DNA from: Oscillospiraceae bacterium
Lineage (GTDB): Bacteria > Bacillota > Clostridia > Oscillospirales > Oscillospiraceae
Assembly: GCA_017434755.1 (NCBI GenBank)
Contig: JAFRER010000009.1
Span: forward strand, 1 to 47,720
Reading direction: 5' to 3'
DNA: 47,720 nt
Below are positions 8,281 through 17,099 of the stretch, one piece after another. The notes below the pieces were generated by a model that worked only from the letters and a program-made list of their open reading frames with translations, was not told the origin of the DNA and ran no database searches. How positions within the stretch are numbered: position 1 is the first letter of the stretch; the number at the start of each line of letters is the position of its first letter. Both the position numbers and the translations under genes were made by a program.

Positions 8281-10046
8281 TCCTCTTCACCTCCGGCGAC
8301 GACCTGCGCTATCTCTTCCTGCATCTCTTTTTCTATCGCGTCATATATCTCATCGAAGGCCTTCGGGTCTGCCATCTTGGCCCTGCCTATCTTCTCACGG
8401 ACCGGAATGACGAAGAGTTTGTTCAGATCCGCTCCCTTTGCCAGCGCCTCGCGGCAGAGCTCGTCATACTTGAGGACGATGTCCATCAGCCGGAACTGCT
8501 TGGCATAGGAGGAATAGGCGTCCTCATCGACGAAGGCGTTCTGCTGGAGGAAGTCCTCTCTGACCATTTTCGCCGTCTCCATCGTGAGACGGTCGGAACC
8601 GGAAAGGGCGTCCTGTCCAACGAGTCGGACGATCTCCTGCAGCTCGCTCTCCTCCTGGAGGATGTGCATCGCCCGGGCACGGTTGTTCATGTATTTCTCG
8701 CCGAAGTTTTCGGTGTACCACGCTCTGAGCGTGTCAAGGTAGAGGGAATAGGACGTGAGCCAGTTGATGGCTGGGAAATGTCTCGCGTAGGCGAGAGCGG
8801 AATCCAAAGCCCAGAACACCTTGACGATCCTCATCGTGGCCTGTGCGACAGGCTCGGAGAAGTCGCCGCCCGGAGGCGAAACGGCGCCGATGGCCGTGAC
8901 CGACCCGGTGCGTCCCTCAGAACCGAGGCACTGGACACAGCCCGCTCTCTCATAGAACTGAGCAAGACGGGAAGCCAGATAAGCAGGATAGCCTTCTTCG
9001 CCGGGCATCTCCTCGAGACGTCCTGACATCTCACGCAGGGCCTCGGCCCAACGGGAGGTGGAGTCTGCAAGGACTGCCACGTCGTATCCCATGTCGCGGA
9101 AATATTCCGCGATGGTGATGCCGGTGTAGATGGAAGCCTCACGGGCCGCCACAGGCATATCGGAGGTGTTGGCGATGAGCACGGTCCTCTTCATGAGAGG
9201 CTCGCCGTTGCGCGGGTCCTTCAGTTCGGGGAACTCCATCAGAACGTCCGTCATCTCGTTGCCGCGCTCGCCGCAGCCGATATAGACGACGATGTCCACG
9301 TCCGACCACTTGGCCAGCTGGTGCTGCACAACGGTCTTGCCCGAACCGAAGGGGCCGGGAACCGCGGCCGTGCCGCCCTTGGCAATGGGGAACATCGTAT
9401 CGATGATACGCTGTCCGCTGTTCATCGGGCGGTTCGGAACGAACTTCTTCGCATAGGGTCTGCCGATACGCACCGGCCAGCGCTGCATCATGGGGACCTC
9501 GCGCTCGTTTCCTCTCGAGTCGCGGATCACGGCGATGGCTTCCGCGACCGTATGCTCGCCGGATTCCACCGATACCACCTCACCGGAGATTCCGGGAGGC
9601 ACCATGATCTTATGCAGGATGGCGCTGGTCTCCTGGACCGTGCCCAGAACATCGCCCGCGGAGACGATATCCCCGGGTTTGGCGACCGGGACGAAGTCCC
9701 ACTTCTTCTCACGGTTCAGGGAGGGGACATCGATGCCCCTCGTGATAAGGTCTCCTGCGGCCGCGCGCATTTCGGGCAGCGGACGCTGGATTCCGTCATA
9801 GATATTGTCTAGCATGCCGGGTCCGAGTTCCACGGAAAGGGGCATGCCGGTGGTGATCACTTCCGCTCCGGGTCCGAGGCCCGAAGTCTCTTCATAAACC
9901 TGAATGGACGCCGTATCGCCCGTCATATTCAGGATCTCGCCTATCAGATGGCGCTCGCCGACACGCACGACGTCGGATACGTTCGCATCAGCAAGGCCTT
10001 CCGCCACGACAAGCGGGCCGGATACTTTTGTTATGGTTCCGCTCAT
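8277..10046 (-). CDS. atpA: V-type ATP synthase catalytic subunit A
   Basis: 589 aa, full length. The Walker A motif GPFGSGKT is at 231-238, and the preceding bulge domain (about 115-190) is the insertion that separates V/A-type A subunits from F-type beta. The blocks [15 protein letters not shown] and [11 protein letters not shown] are typical. It hydrolyses or makes ATP at the A/B interface. The ribosome site AAGGAAC precedes the ATG at 10046, 17 bp after the atpF stop. Confidence 0.98.
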   Translation of the reverse strand: MSGTITKVSGPLVVAEGLADANVSDVVRVGERHLIGEILNMTGDTASIQVYEETSGLGPGAEVITTGMPLSVELGPGMLDNIYDGIQRPLPEMRAAAGDLITRGIDVPSLNREKKWDFVPVAKPGDIVSAGDVLGTVQETSAILHKIMVPPGISGEVVSVESGEHTVAEAIAVIRDSRGNEREVPMMQRWPVRIGRPYAKKFVPNRPMNSGQRIIDTMFPIAKGGTAAVPGPFGSGKTVVQHQLAKWSDVDIVVYIGCGERGNEMTDVLMEFPELKDPRNGEPLMKRTVLIANTSDMPVAAREASIYTGITIAEYFRDMGYDVAVLADSTSRWAEALREMSGRLEEMPGEEGYPAYLASRLAQFYERAGCVQCLGSEGRTGSVTAIGAVSPPGGDFSEPVAQATMRIVKVFWALDSALAYARHFPAINWLTSYSLYLDTLRAWYTENFGEKYMNNRARAMHILQEESELQEIVRLVGQDALSGSDRLTMETAKMVREDFLQQNAFVDEDAYSSYAKQFRLMDIVLKYDELCREALAKGADLNKLFVIPVREKIGRAKMADPKAFDEIYDAIEKEMQEEIAQVVAGGEEE

Positions 10047-10063
10047 TTACGTTCCTTCTTTCA

Positions 10064-10393
10064 TTAGTCTCCGAGAATATTGGTGCCGACCGCGCGTTCT
10101 ACCGCCGAAAGCAGCGCCTGCTTTCCGAGTCCGATCGTGCCTTCTCTTCCCGGGATGAGGATGATCGCGGGTGTCGGTCTGTCTTTAAATCTGTCTATCT
10201 CCTGCCCCATCTTTTCGGCAAGATTCTCTTCTATGTAGATGATGGCGTATTCGTCGCTGCCTCTTGTGAGGCTTCTGAGGATCTTCGAGGCCTCCGCAGG
10301 GTCTGCCGCGGGATAGGTCTCGAGTCCGAGGGCCTTGAAGCCCATGACGGTCTCTGCGCCGCCTATAACAGCTATCTTAAGCATACAGTTCAC
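10064..10393 (-). CDS. atpF: V-type ATP synthase subunit F
   Basis: About 106-109 aa. The core MLKIAVIGGAETVMGFKALG and the segment YAIIYIEENLAEKM are typical of the small Rossmann-like F (NtpG) subunit of the central stalk. Two starts are possible: GTG at 10393, with a close AAAGG site, and ATG at 10384, which matches the usual family N-terminus. Either overlaps the end of atpC (10377), so the two are translationally coupled. Confidence 0.9.
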   Translation of the reverse strand: MNCMLKIAVIGGAETVMGFKALGLETYPAADPAEASKILRSLTRGSDEYAIIYIEENLAEKMGQEIDRFKDRPTPAIILIPGREGTIGLGKQALLSAVERAVGTNILGD

Positions 10394-11369
10394 GCAGCCT
10401 TTCTTTGATGACGCCCGCGTTTATCTTCGACAGTTTCGCGGTCATGATCATCCTCGCGGCGGTGATCTCGTTCTCAACGGCGGCAAGGTAGGCCACGACG
10501 GTCTCCGGGCCGTAGCTGACGAACTTAGCCTTCTTCAGATAGGTGTTCACGGCATTGTCGCAGGCCTTTTCAAAAGCCGTCATCCCCTTGCCGGACACTG
10601 CCTCGGAGGCAAGCGCAGCGGCTTCGGAAAGTGGGCCCTGCGCATAGAAGGAGGCGACCTCGTCGGCGTCCTTCGCTGCGAGGATCCTTGAGACGTCGAT
10701 GCTTCCGCCGGGGATCAGCGCGTTCTCCAGGAACAACGCGCCCTTTCCCATGCGGAGCGTCCGCACGGCGCTCTTGAGATCGGCGGCGTCAATGAGGAGC
10801 TTCACATAGCCCGTGAAGAAGGGATTGCCCTTCTGCTCCGCGAGTTTGGACAGCTCCGTGAAATACGCCCGGTCGAGAACGAAGTCCGAGACCTGCGGAT
10901 TGCCCGTCTTTGCGAGCTCCGCCTTTGCGTTCAGGACCGCTTCGGCGAAAACAGGGGGATAATAGCTCATCTTCTCCTCGTTTATATCCTCGAGGAGCCT
11001 GGCGGGCGGGAATCTTCCCGAAGCGTTCAGGAGGTGTGCCGGATCGGTATCCATGGCCCCTGCCTTGATCACGGCCTTGGCGTTGTGGTAGTCATACCGG
11101 ATCCGGAACGCATCCACATAGTCCGCCTCGGGGCTGAGCCGCTCCGTCTCATTGAACAGTCCGGACCTGTACTCCGAAAGAGCGCTGTCGATCCCGGCGG
11201 CGTCCATCCCGGAAAAATCCGGGTAGCCGCACTCCGTTAGGAGCCGGGCGGCGTCCTCGATGCTCTCCGCCTCGACCATACGCTCCGCCCTGTCATCCGA
11301 GAGCATTCTGTTCTCTCTTGCTCTGAGCATGGCGGACAGGCACAGATAATCTTCCTTTGTTACACTCAA
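10377..11369 (-). CDS. atpC: V-type ATP synthase subunit C (d/AC39 type)
   Basis: 330 aa, all-helical funnel subunit that links the central stalk to the K ring. The start is the rare codon TTG at 11369, placed 7 bp after a GGAGG site; no in-frame ATG fits. The repeat-like ENRMLSDDRAERMVEAES and the YDYHNAKAVIKA block fit the NtpC/AC39 family. It lies between atpE and atpF. Confidence 0.93.
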   Translation of the reverse strand: MSVTKEDYLCLSAMLRARENRMLSDDRAERMVEAESIEDAARLLTECGYPDFSGMDAAGIDSALSEYRSGLFNETERLSPEADYVDAFRIRYDYHNAKAVIKAGAMDTDPAHLLNASGRFPPARLLEDINEEKMSYYPPVFAEAVLNAKAELAKTGNPQVSDFVLDRAYFTELSKLAEQKGNPFFTGYVKLLIDAADLKSAVRTLRMGKGALFLENALIPGGSIDVSRILAAKDADEVASFYAQGPLSEAAALASEAVSGKGMTAFEKACDNAVNTYLKKAKFVSYGPETVVAYLAAVENEITAARMIMTAKLSKINAGVIKERLRELYA

Positions 11370-11388
11370 TTCAAGCCCTCCTGCCGTA

Positions 11389-11988
11389 TCAGCCGAACAG
11401 GACTTCCGCGACCTTTGAGGACATCTCGGCCCGGCTGAGATCTATGAGCAGATCCACCGTGCAGTTATCTTCGATATTGCCTCTTTTCAGAACGAGTCCG
11501 CCGGAGAATTCGCCGCTTTCATCCGCAAGGGTGAGTCCGGCCTTTCTTCCCGACATCTTCAGCAGGGCATTGGCCTCGTCGACGGCCTTTTTGCCAAGCT
11601 TTTCACGGTCCGCCGCATTGAGGACGATCTGCTCGTCACCGGTGACCGAGGAACCGCACGCAAGCTTCGCGAGAAAGTCGACATACACGTCCTCGGGGAG
11701 CTCCGCGATCTTTTCACGGGCCCTGTCGAAGCATGCGGAAACCATCTCCTGCTTCACGGCGAGCATGCCCTTGCGGGCTTCCATCCTTGCGATGCGGTCC
11801 ATGCTCTCGTTCTTGTCTTCACAGTCCTTCACTCCGGCGCGGATCTTCTCACTGTAAAACTCTCTGGCCTTACGGTCGTAATCCGCCCTGATCTGCACGC
11901 ACTGCTGCTCCGCCTGAGCAAGTATAGCATCTGCCTGCGCCTGAGCGTCAGAGCGGATATGCTCTATTATTTTTTCAGTGCCTTTCAT
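11389..11988 (-). CDS. atpE: V-type ATP synthase subunit E
   Basis: 199 aa. The N-terminal half is a long charged helix (peripheral stalk) and the C-terminal half is the globular domain that holds the top of the catalytic head. It pairs with the small coiled-coil subunit encoded at the start of the operon. ATG with an AGGAGACCG site. Confidence 0.92.
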   Translation of the reverse strand: MKGTEKIIEHIRSDAQAQADAILAQAEQQCVQIRADYDRKAREFYSEKIRAGVKDCEDKNESMDRIARMEARKGMLAVKQEMVSACFDRAREKIAELPEDVYVDFLAKLACGSSVTGDEQIVLNAADREKLGKKAVDEANALLKMSGRKAGLTLADESGEFSGGLVLKRGNIEDNCTVDLLIDLSRAEMSSKVAEVLFG

Positions 11989-12007
11989 ATCGGTCTCCTG
12001 AACGAAA

Positions 12008-12505
<498 letters not shown>

Positions 12506-12530
12506 TTATTTAAAAATCTAAAGAATTAAC

Positions 12531-14507
12531 TCAGTTTTCTTTCGCTCTGACGAATTTACCGCCGAACTTCAGCGGAGTGAACGGCTTCCCGCCGTCCTGA
12601 TAGAATTTGCCGAAGAACTCGAGGCACTGCAGTCTCAGGTCATGCACATAGCAGCCGAGAAGGTTGAGCCCGAAGTTCATCAGGTGTCCGAGTACGAAGA
12701 TCAGGATAAAGGCTATCACTGTCAAGACGTTTATGCCGCTGTTCTTCGCGGGCATGAGGGCAACATTGTTGAACACCTGCCCCACGACTCCGCCGGCCAG
12801 CATCAGCGCCATGATACGCGAGTAGGACAGCACGTCTCCGAACCAGCCCGTCGCGGTGTTGTAGATGCAGCCGAAAGCCGCCGTCACCTTGCCGAAGCCT
12901 TTCGCGTGACGTCCCGCTCCGAACAGGAGCATGATCACGCCGATGATCAGCACCACGGGTATGCCCGCGACGTTTCCGATCTTCAGCACCGCCAGCACAC
13001 CCCCGACGAGGAGCACCCAGAGGGATCCCTCCTCCCAGATGGCGTCGGCAAGATTGCCCGCTCTCTTCTTCATCACGAAGCTCACGATCATTCCGGCATT
13101 CAGATGGAGCAGCCCGAGCACCAGTGAACCATACAGCACCGTCTCGCTGTTGGATATTGGTGAGAACAGGTACGGCAGCCCTTTCCACGTGCTTTCGGGA
13201 TTGAGCAGGTGAACGATCTGATAAGGGATGTCGCTGAAGAAGGCTCCGGTCAGAGCGCCCATCGCGAAGGTGGCGATGCCGCCCCAGAAAAGGAGCTGCG
13301 TAAAGGAAAGCGCGTTGTCCCGCGGCTTCATTTTTGCCTTGGCGACGATCGCCGCAAGGATCATGATAATGCCGTAGCCCATGTCCGCCATCATCAGGCC
13401 GTAGAACAGGATGAAGAACGGTGCCATCAGCGGGTTCGGGTCGACCGTGCCGTACTGCGGAAGGCTGTACATGTTGGTGACCATGTTCAGGCCGTTCGTC
13501 AGAAAGTTGTTCTTCAGCTTGACCGGGACATCGGGATACTCCGCTTTTTCAGGCGCTTCGGTCTCCCAGGCACAGTCAAAGCCGGAAAGCACTGCATCGA
13601 GTTTCTTTTCGCTCTCCTCCGGCACCCAGCCTTCCATGATCAGGACGTTCTCCGTTGACAGAAGTTTCTCTTCCGCCTCCGCGATGGTCGCCCTTGCGTC
13701 CATCTTGTCCGAGGCGAGCTTGAACTCCTTGCGGAACTCCGCGTTCTGCTCGATCACGTCAAAGCACTCTTCCTTCTCTTTATCGAGGGAATTGAGCTCG
13801 GCTTTTGCAAGATTGATGCAGTCCTTGGGCGTGCCCTTCAGTTCGCTGAACGAGACCGTGTTGAAGCCGGTCGCACGCAGGCATTCCTGCACCGCGGCCA
13901 ACTGATCCTTTGAAAACACGACCGCCACATAGCGCCTGCTTTTGTCTGCATTGATCTCGAAGGCCTCCGCCTCGTCGGTATACTCCAAAAGAGCATCGTT
14001 CAGACTGTCGATACCCGCCTTGCCCTGGATCGTTCCGAGGATCCACTGGGCTCTCTCCGTCCATGGCTTTTCGAGCCGCAGATCAAGGGGCAGCCATGGG
14101 GTCAGAGCCTCGATCAGGTTCCTCTGGCGGCTTTCTTCCGAGCTTATCCGCTTGGCCCTGTCATCCGCCGCGATCACCTGCTCCGCTCTGTTCAGCGCAC
14201 TCTCTATGCCGGAGTCATCCAGCAGAATGTCCGCGGAAACCTCAATCTTTGCCGCGAGCAGCGGGCTTTTCTCGGGCACATACCTGTCGATCACGGCAAT
14301 GGCGCTGTTGAGCGTTGCCTGCCTGTTTCTGCAGGAGGAAAGTGACGTGGTCAGTCCGGACAGGAGGCCTGCGTATTCTGGGTCCTCTTCTGAGTCCTTT
14401 ATCTCGTTGAACTGCACGCAGCCGAGTCTGATCAGCTTTCTCAGCAGCTCATCCTTCTGATCTTTCATCAGCATGAGCCTGAGATGTTTCATTTTCAATA
14501 TAGCCAT
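12531..14507 (-). CDS. atpI: V-type ATP synthase subunit I (a subunit)
   Basis: 658 aa. The first ~350 residues are a soluble, helix-rich stalk-binding domain. From about residue 360 there are seven to eight membrane segments, starting near NPLMAPFFILFYGLMMADMGYG, a family hallmark. The segment MALMLAGGVVGQVFNN and the C-terminal LGHLMNFGLNLLGCYVHDLRLQ hold the conserved half-channel arginine (LRLQ). Its ATG shares one base with the stop of the preceding gene. Confidence 0.96.
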   Translation of the reverse strand: MAILKMKHLRLMLMKDQKDELLRKLIRLGCVQFNEIKDSEEDPEYAGLLSGLTTSLSSCRNRQATLNSAIAVIDRYVPEKSPLLAAKIEVSADILLDDSGIESALNRAEQVIAADDRAKRISSEESRQRNLIEALTPWLPLDLRLEKPWTERAQWILGTIQGKAGIDSLNDALLEYTDEAEAFEINADKSRRYVAVVFSKDQLAAVQECLRATGFNTVSFSELKGTPKDCINLAKAELNSLDKEKEECFDVIEQNAEFRKEFKLASDKMDARATIAEAEEKLLSTENVLIMEGWVPEESEKKLDAVLSGFDCAWETEAPEKAEYPDVPVKLKNNFLTNGLNMVTNMYSLPQYGTVDPNPLMAPFFILFYGLMMADMGYGIIMILAAIVAKAKMKPRDNALSFTQLLFWGGIATFAMGALTGAFFSDIPYQIVHLLNPESTWKGLPYLFSPISNSETVLYGSLVLGLLHLNAGMIVSFVMKKRAGNLADAIWEEGSLWVLLVGGVLAVLKIGNVAGIPVVLIIGVIMLLFGAGRHAKGFGKVTAAFGCIYNTATGWFGDVLSYSRIMALMLAGGVVGQVFNNVALMPAKNSGINVLTVIAFILIFVLGHLMNFGLNLLGCYVHDLRLQCLEFFGKFYQDGGKPFTPLKFGGKFVRAKEN

Positions 14508-14821
14508 CAGACGTTCACTATCCTTTCAACGACCAGATCAGCCGCCCTGTCGATCTGTTTCTCCGCTCTGGCACGCAGTTCGGCTTTGCCGTTTTCCGTG
14601 CTCTCGGAAAGGATCCCGGCCTGTTCAACAGCTCTGCTGCCCGCCTGTTTTTTCAGTTCGGCGAGCTCGCGCTCCGCTTTTTCACCGGCCGCGGTTATGG
14701 CGGCGTGTCCGTCGTTTTCTGCATCTGAGATCATCTGCTTTGCCCTGGCTTCCGCCTCTGCGACGAGAGCCTTTGCTTCGGATTCGGCATTTGTGATCAG
14801 GGATACTGCTTCAAATGACAT
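14507..14821 (-). CDS. V-type ATP synthase small peripheral-stalk subunit (G/H, NtpF-like)
   Basis: 104 aa, nearly all predicted helix with heptad-like Ala/Glu/Lys content (AKALVAEAEARAKQM). It occupies the first place of the operon, where ntpF lies in the E. hirae order, and its partner would be subunit E. The ATG at 14821 has an AAGGAGTGAG site. The stop overlaps the atpI start by 1 bp. Only 43 bp separate it from ricT and no promoter is seen there. Confidence 0.85.
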   Translation of the reverse strand: MSFEAVSLITNAESEAKALVAEAEARAKQMISDAENDGHAAITAAGEKAERELAELKKQAGSRAVEQAGILSESTENGKAELRARAEKQIDRAADLVVERIVNV

Positions 14822-14864
14822 CGACTCACTCCTTTCTTAAGGATATAAGGTTGAATGGTGCGGA

Positions 14865-16208
14865 TCAGGACTTCCCGCCGCTGCCTTTCTTTTTCCCGTA
14901 GTAGTAGCGGCGTTTTTTTCTGGGTTTCACGGTCTCGGTCTTCACGGGACCGCTTTCTCCCCCGGCAGCTCCGGAAGCATTCTCCTTTTTGGGCGTTTCC
15001 TTCTGCTGGGGAGGTCTGCTGCTGTTATTGTTTTTCTTTTTATAATCCTGCGCGGCTCCGCTCACATTCCCGCCGTCCTCCGTCTTCACTTTGACGTGGC
15101 GGACCTCGGTCTTTTTCTCATGGGCTGCCGCGGGAGCATTCCCGCTGTTTTCCTTTGTCGGATTCTCCTGCCTGTTTTTGTTCCCCGTTTTTTTGCCGTG
15201 CCTGTTCCGGCGGCGCGGATTCTTCCGTACCTCCGCGGCAGCGGTCTCCTGCGCCGTCTCCGGAACGGGTTCCTGCTCTGCCGGCACACTGTCGGCGATC
15301 AGATCGGTCCACTCATTTACGGGCTCTTCCTCCGGTTCCTCTTCTACGGGTACATAGTTGAGCACATGCGGAGGTTCGGATCCGTCCCGCGGTCTTCCGC
15401 CAGGCACTGCCGCCAGTTCGTTCGGCTTATACACATGCAGCGAATCGCCGCTTTCATCGTCGAGCTTCACCTTTACGGTCTGCCGGAGCAGATTCACCTG
15501 CACAGCCGTTCCGTAGCCGTCCTTCGTCTCCACGAAGGCCCCCTGCTTGGGGACGTTCTTCACCAGTTCCTCATAGGCCTCCTGCTCATACCGCAGACAG
15601 CACATCAGTCTTCCGCAGCTTCCGCAGATCTTGGTGGGGTTGAGCGAGAGCGACTGGGTCTTGGCCATCTTTGTGGATACCGGAGCGAACTCGTCCATGA
15701 ACTGATTGCAGCAGTACGGCCTCCCGCACATGCCGATCCCGCCCATGAGTTTCGCCTCATCGCGCACGCCGATCTGTCTGAGCTCTATCCGGTTGCGGAA
15801 GATGCCTGCCAGATCCTTTACGAGCTCCCTGAAATCCACCCTGTCATCCGCGGTGAAGAAAAAGGTGGTCTTGTTTCCCTCGAAATTGCACTCCACGTCC
15901 ACGAGCTTCATATCAAGCTTGTGTTTTTCTATCTGCTGCTGGCAGATTTCGAAAGCCTCTTTCTCGCGGCCTTTGTTTATCTCGGCAACGCGAAGATCAT
16001 CGACCGTCGCGAGCCGGACGACCGGTCTGAGCGGCTGGACGACCGAATCATCCTCCACCGCATGAGTGCCTCTGACGCAGTCGGCAAGCTCAAGGCCCTT
16101 TGACGTTTCCACAACGACTCTGTCGCCTGCGGCGATCCTGAGTCCGTTCGGATCGAAATAATAGCTTTTGCCTTTATTCTTGAATTTAACGCTGATAACG
16201 TCTGTCAA
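14865..16208 (-). CDS. ricT: RicT/PSP1-family protein with a long low-complexity tail
   Basis: 447 aa. Residues 1-~270 are the PSP1/RicT (YaaT) domain, with the cysteine clusters C161, C166-C167, C195, C198 and C203-C204 that fit the iron-sulfur cysteines of the family. RicT acts with RicA and RicF in B. subtilis RNase Y-dependent mRNA processing and phosphorelay control. The remaining ~175 residues are low-complexity: first acidic (EEEPEEEP), then rich in Lys, Asn, Pro and Gly, ending in basic KKRRYYYGKKKGSGGKS. That tail is absent from the ~275-aa B. subtilis protein. The start is TTG at 16208 with a GAGGATT site, 19 bp after holB, the usual holB-ricT pairing of Firmicutes. Confidence 0.9.
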   Translation of the reverse strand: MTDVISVKFKNKGKSYYFDPNGLRIAAGDRVVVETSKGLELADCVRGTHAVEDDSVVQPLRPVVRLATVDDLRVAEINKGREKEAFEICQQQIEKHKLDMKLVDVECNFEGNKTTFFFTADDRVDFRELVKDLAGIFRNRIELRQIGVRDEAKLMGGIGMCGRPYCCNQFMDEFAPVSTKMAKTQSLSLNPTKICGSCGRLMCCLRYEQEAYEELVKNVPKQGAFVETKDGYGTAVQVNLLRQTVKVKLDDESGDSLHVYKPNELAAVPGGRPRDGSEPPHVLNYVPVEEEPEEEPVNEWTDLIADSVPAEQEPVPETAQETAAAEVRKNPRRRNRHGKKTGNKNRQENPTKENSGNAPAAAHEKKTEVRHVKVKTEDGGNVSGAAQDYKKKNNNSSRPPQQKETPKKENASGAAGGESGPVKTETVKPRKKRRYYYGKKKGSGGKS

Positions 16209-16227
16209 TCTTTAATCCTCATTCTTT

Positions 16228-17034
16228 TCAGCTTTTCCCCTTTTTCGGGGATCCGGCGGCCAAAGTCCCGAAAAGGAGCTTCACACTTACATTGGCCTGC
16301 CTGTATCGTATGCATTTTTCGGTCAGTTCAGCAGTCTGGATGAGCATCTCCCGTTCCATGCCATCATCGTCTATGCGTCCGCAGAGCATGTCCGTGACCC
16401 GTTCTCTCACGCGGGCCATGAGATCCAGAAAGCTCTCGGCCGTCATGTTTTCATTTTTGAAGCAGAATGCCAGAAGATCCGCTCTGTCTCCGGCAGCAAG
16501 CAGATGCAGATAGGTTCCTGCCAGTTCATCCGTCTCTTCTCTGCCGTCGTCCCGCTCGCCGTTCACATTGATCTCCGTGCATCTTGAGCGCACCGTAGGC
16601 AGGAGTGCGGAGGGGTTTTCCGTGCACAGCAGCAGCACCGCGCCGTTGGGCGGTTCCTCCAGAAGCTTTAGAGCCGCGTTCTGCGCGCTCGTGTTCATTT
16701 TTTCCGCTTCGCTTATGATATAGACTTTTCTGTCCGCTTCGTTCGGAAGGATATAGGCATCCGCCGAGATCTCCCTGATCTGATCCACGGTGATGTCCCT
16801 CTTGAGGTTTCCCTTGGGATCCGTGAGCCTGCTGACAAAGATGACATCAGGATGCGTGTTTCTCGCGATCTTCCCGCAGGCGGGACATTTTCCGCAGGGT
16901 TTTTCCCCGGCGGACGTGCACAGGATCTCCGCGGCGATCCTCCGGGCGGTTCCAGAAGTGCTTTCCTTCGAAAGGGAGGAAATGATCACCGACTGGACCC
17001 TGCCGTATATGTTTTTCCCCGATGATCCTTCCAT
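16228..17034 (-). CDS. holB: DNA polymerase III delta-prime subunit
   Basis: 268 aa from the ATG at 17034, which has GGAG 5 bp upstream; the in-frame TTG at 17052 coincides with the predicted transcript start and is unlikely. It belongs to the clamp-loader AAA+ family. The zinc knuckle CGKCPAC (C47, C50, C53) and the SRC motif in LPTVRSRCTEI are clear. The Walker A region reads SKESTSGTARR, without the lysine, so this subunit probably does not bind ATP, as known for delta-prime. It lies in the holB-ricT order and is shorter than most (about 320 aa). Confidence 0.88.
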   Translation of the reverse strand: MEGSSGKNIYGRVQSVIISSLSKESTSGTARRIAAEILCTSAGEKPCGKCPACGKIARNTHPDVIFVSRLTDPKGNLKRDITVDQIREISADAYILPNEADRKVYIISEAEKMNTSAQNAALKLLEEPPNGAVLLLCTENPSALLPTVRSRCTEINVNGERDDGREETDELAGTYLHLLAAGDRADLLAFCFKNENMTAESFLDLMARVRERVTDMLCGRIDDDGMEREMLIQTAELTEKCIRYRQANVSVKLLFGTLAAGSPKKGKS

Positions 17035-17057
17035 ATCCGCTCCGAACAACAAAAGAT

Positions 17058-17086
17058 ATTTTAATTCATTAAATCGACATTGTCAA
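17058..17086 (-). promoter_or_regulatory. sigma-A promoter of holB-ricT (and perhaps the ATPase operon)
   Basis: TTGACA (17081-17086), a 17-bp spacer and TAAAAT (17058-17063) on the minus strand. The start of transcription near 17051 supports the ATG at 17034 as the holB start. Confidence 0.85.
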
Positions 17087-17099
17087 TAAAATAACGATA

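Noticed and set aside
6253-8508. 751-codon plus-strand ORF opposite atpD-atpB
   Set aside because: Antisense shadow over highly conserved ATPase genes, with low-complexity Leu/Val/Asp/Gly composition.
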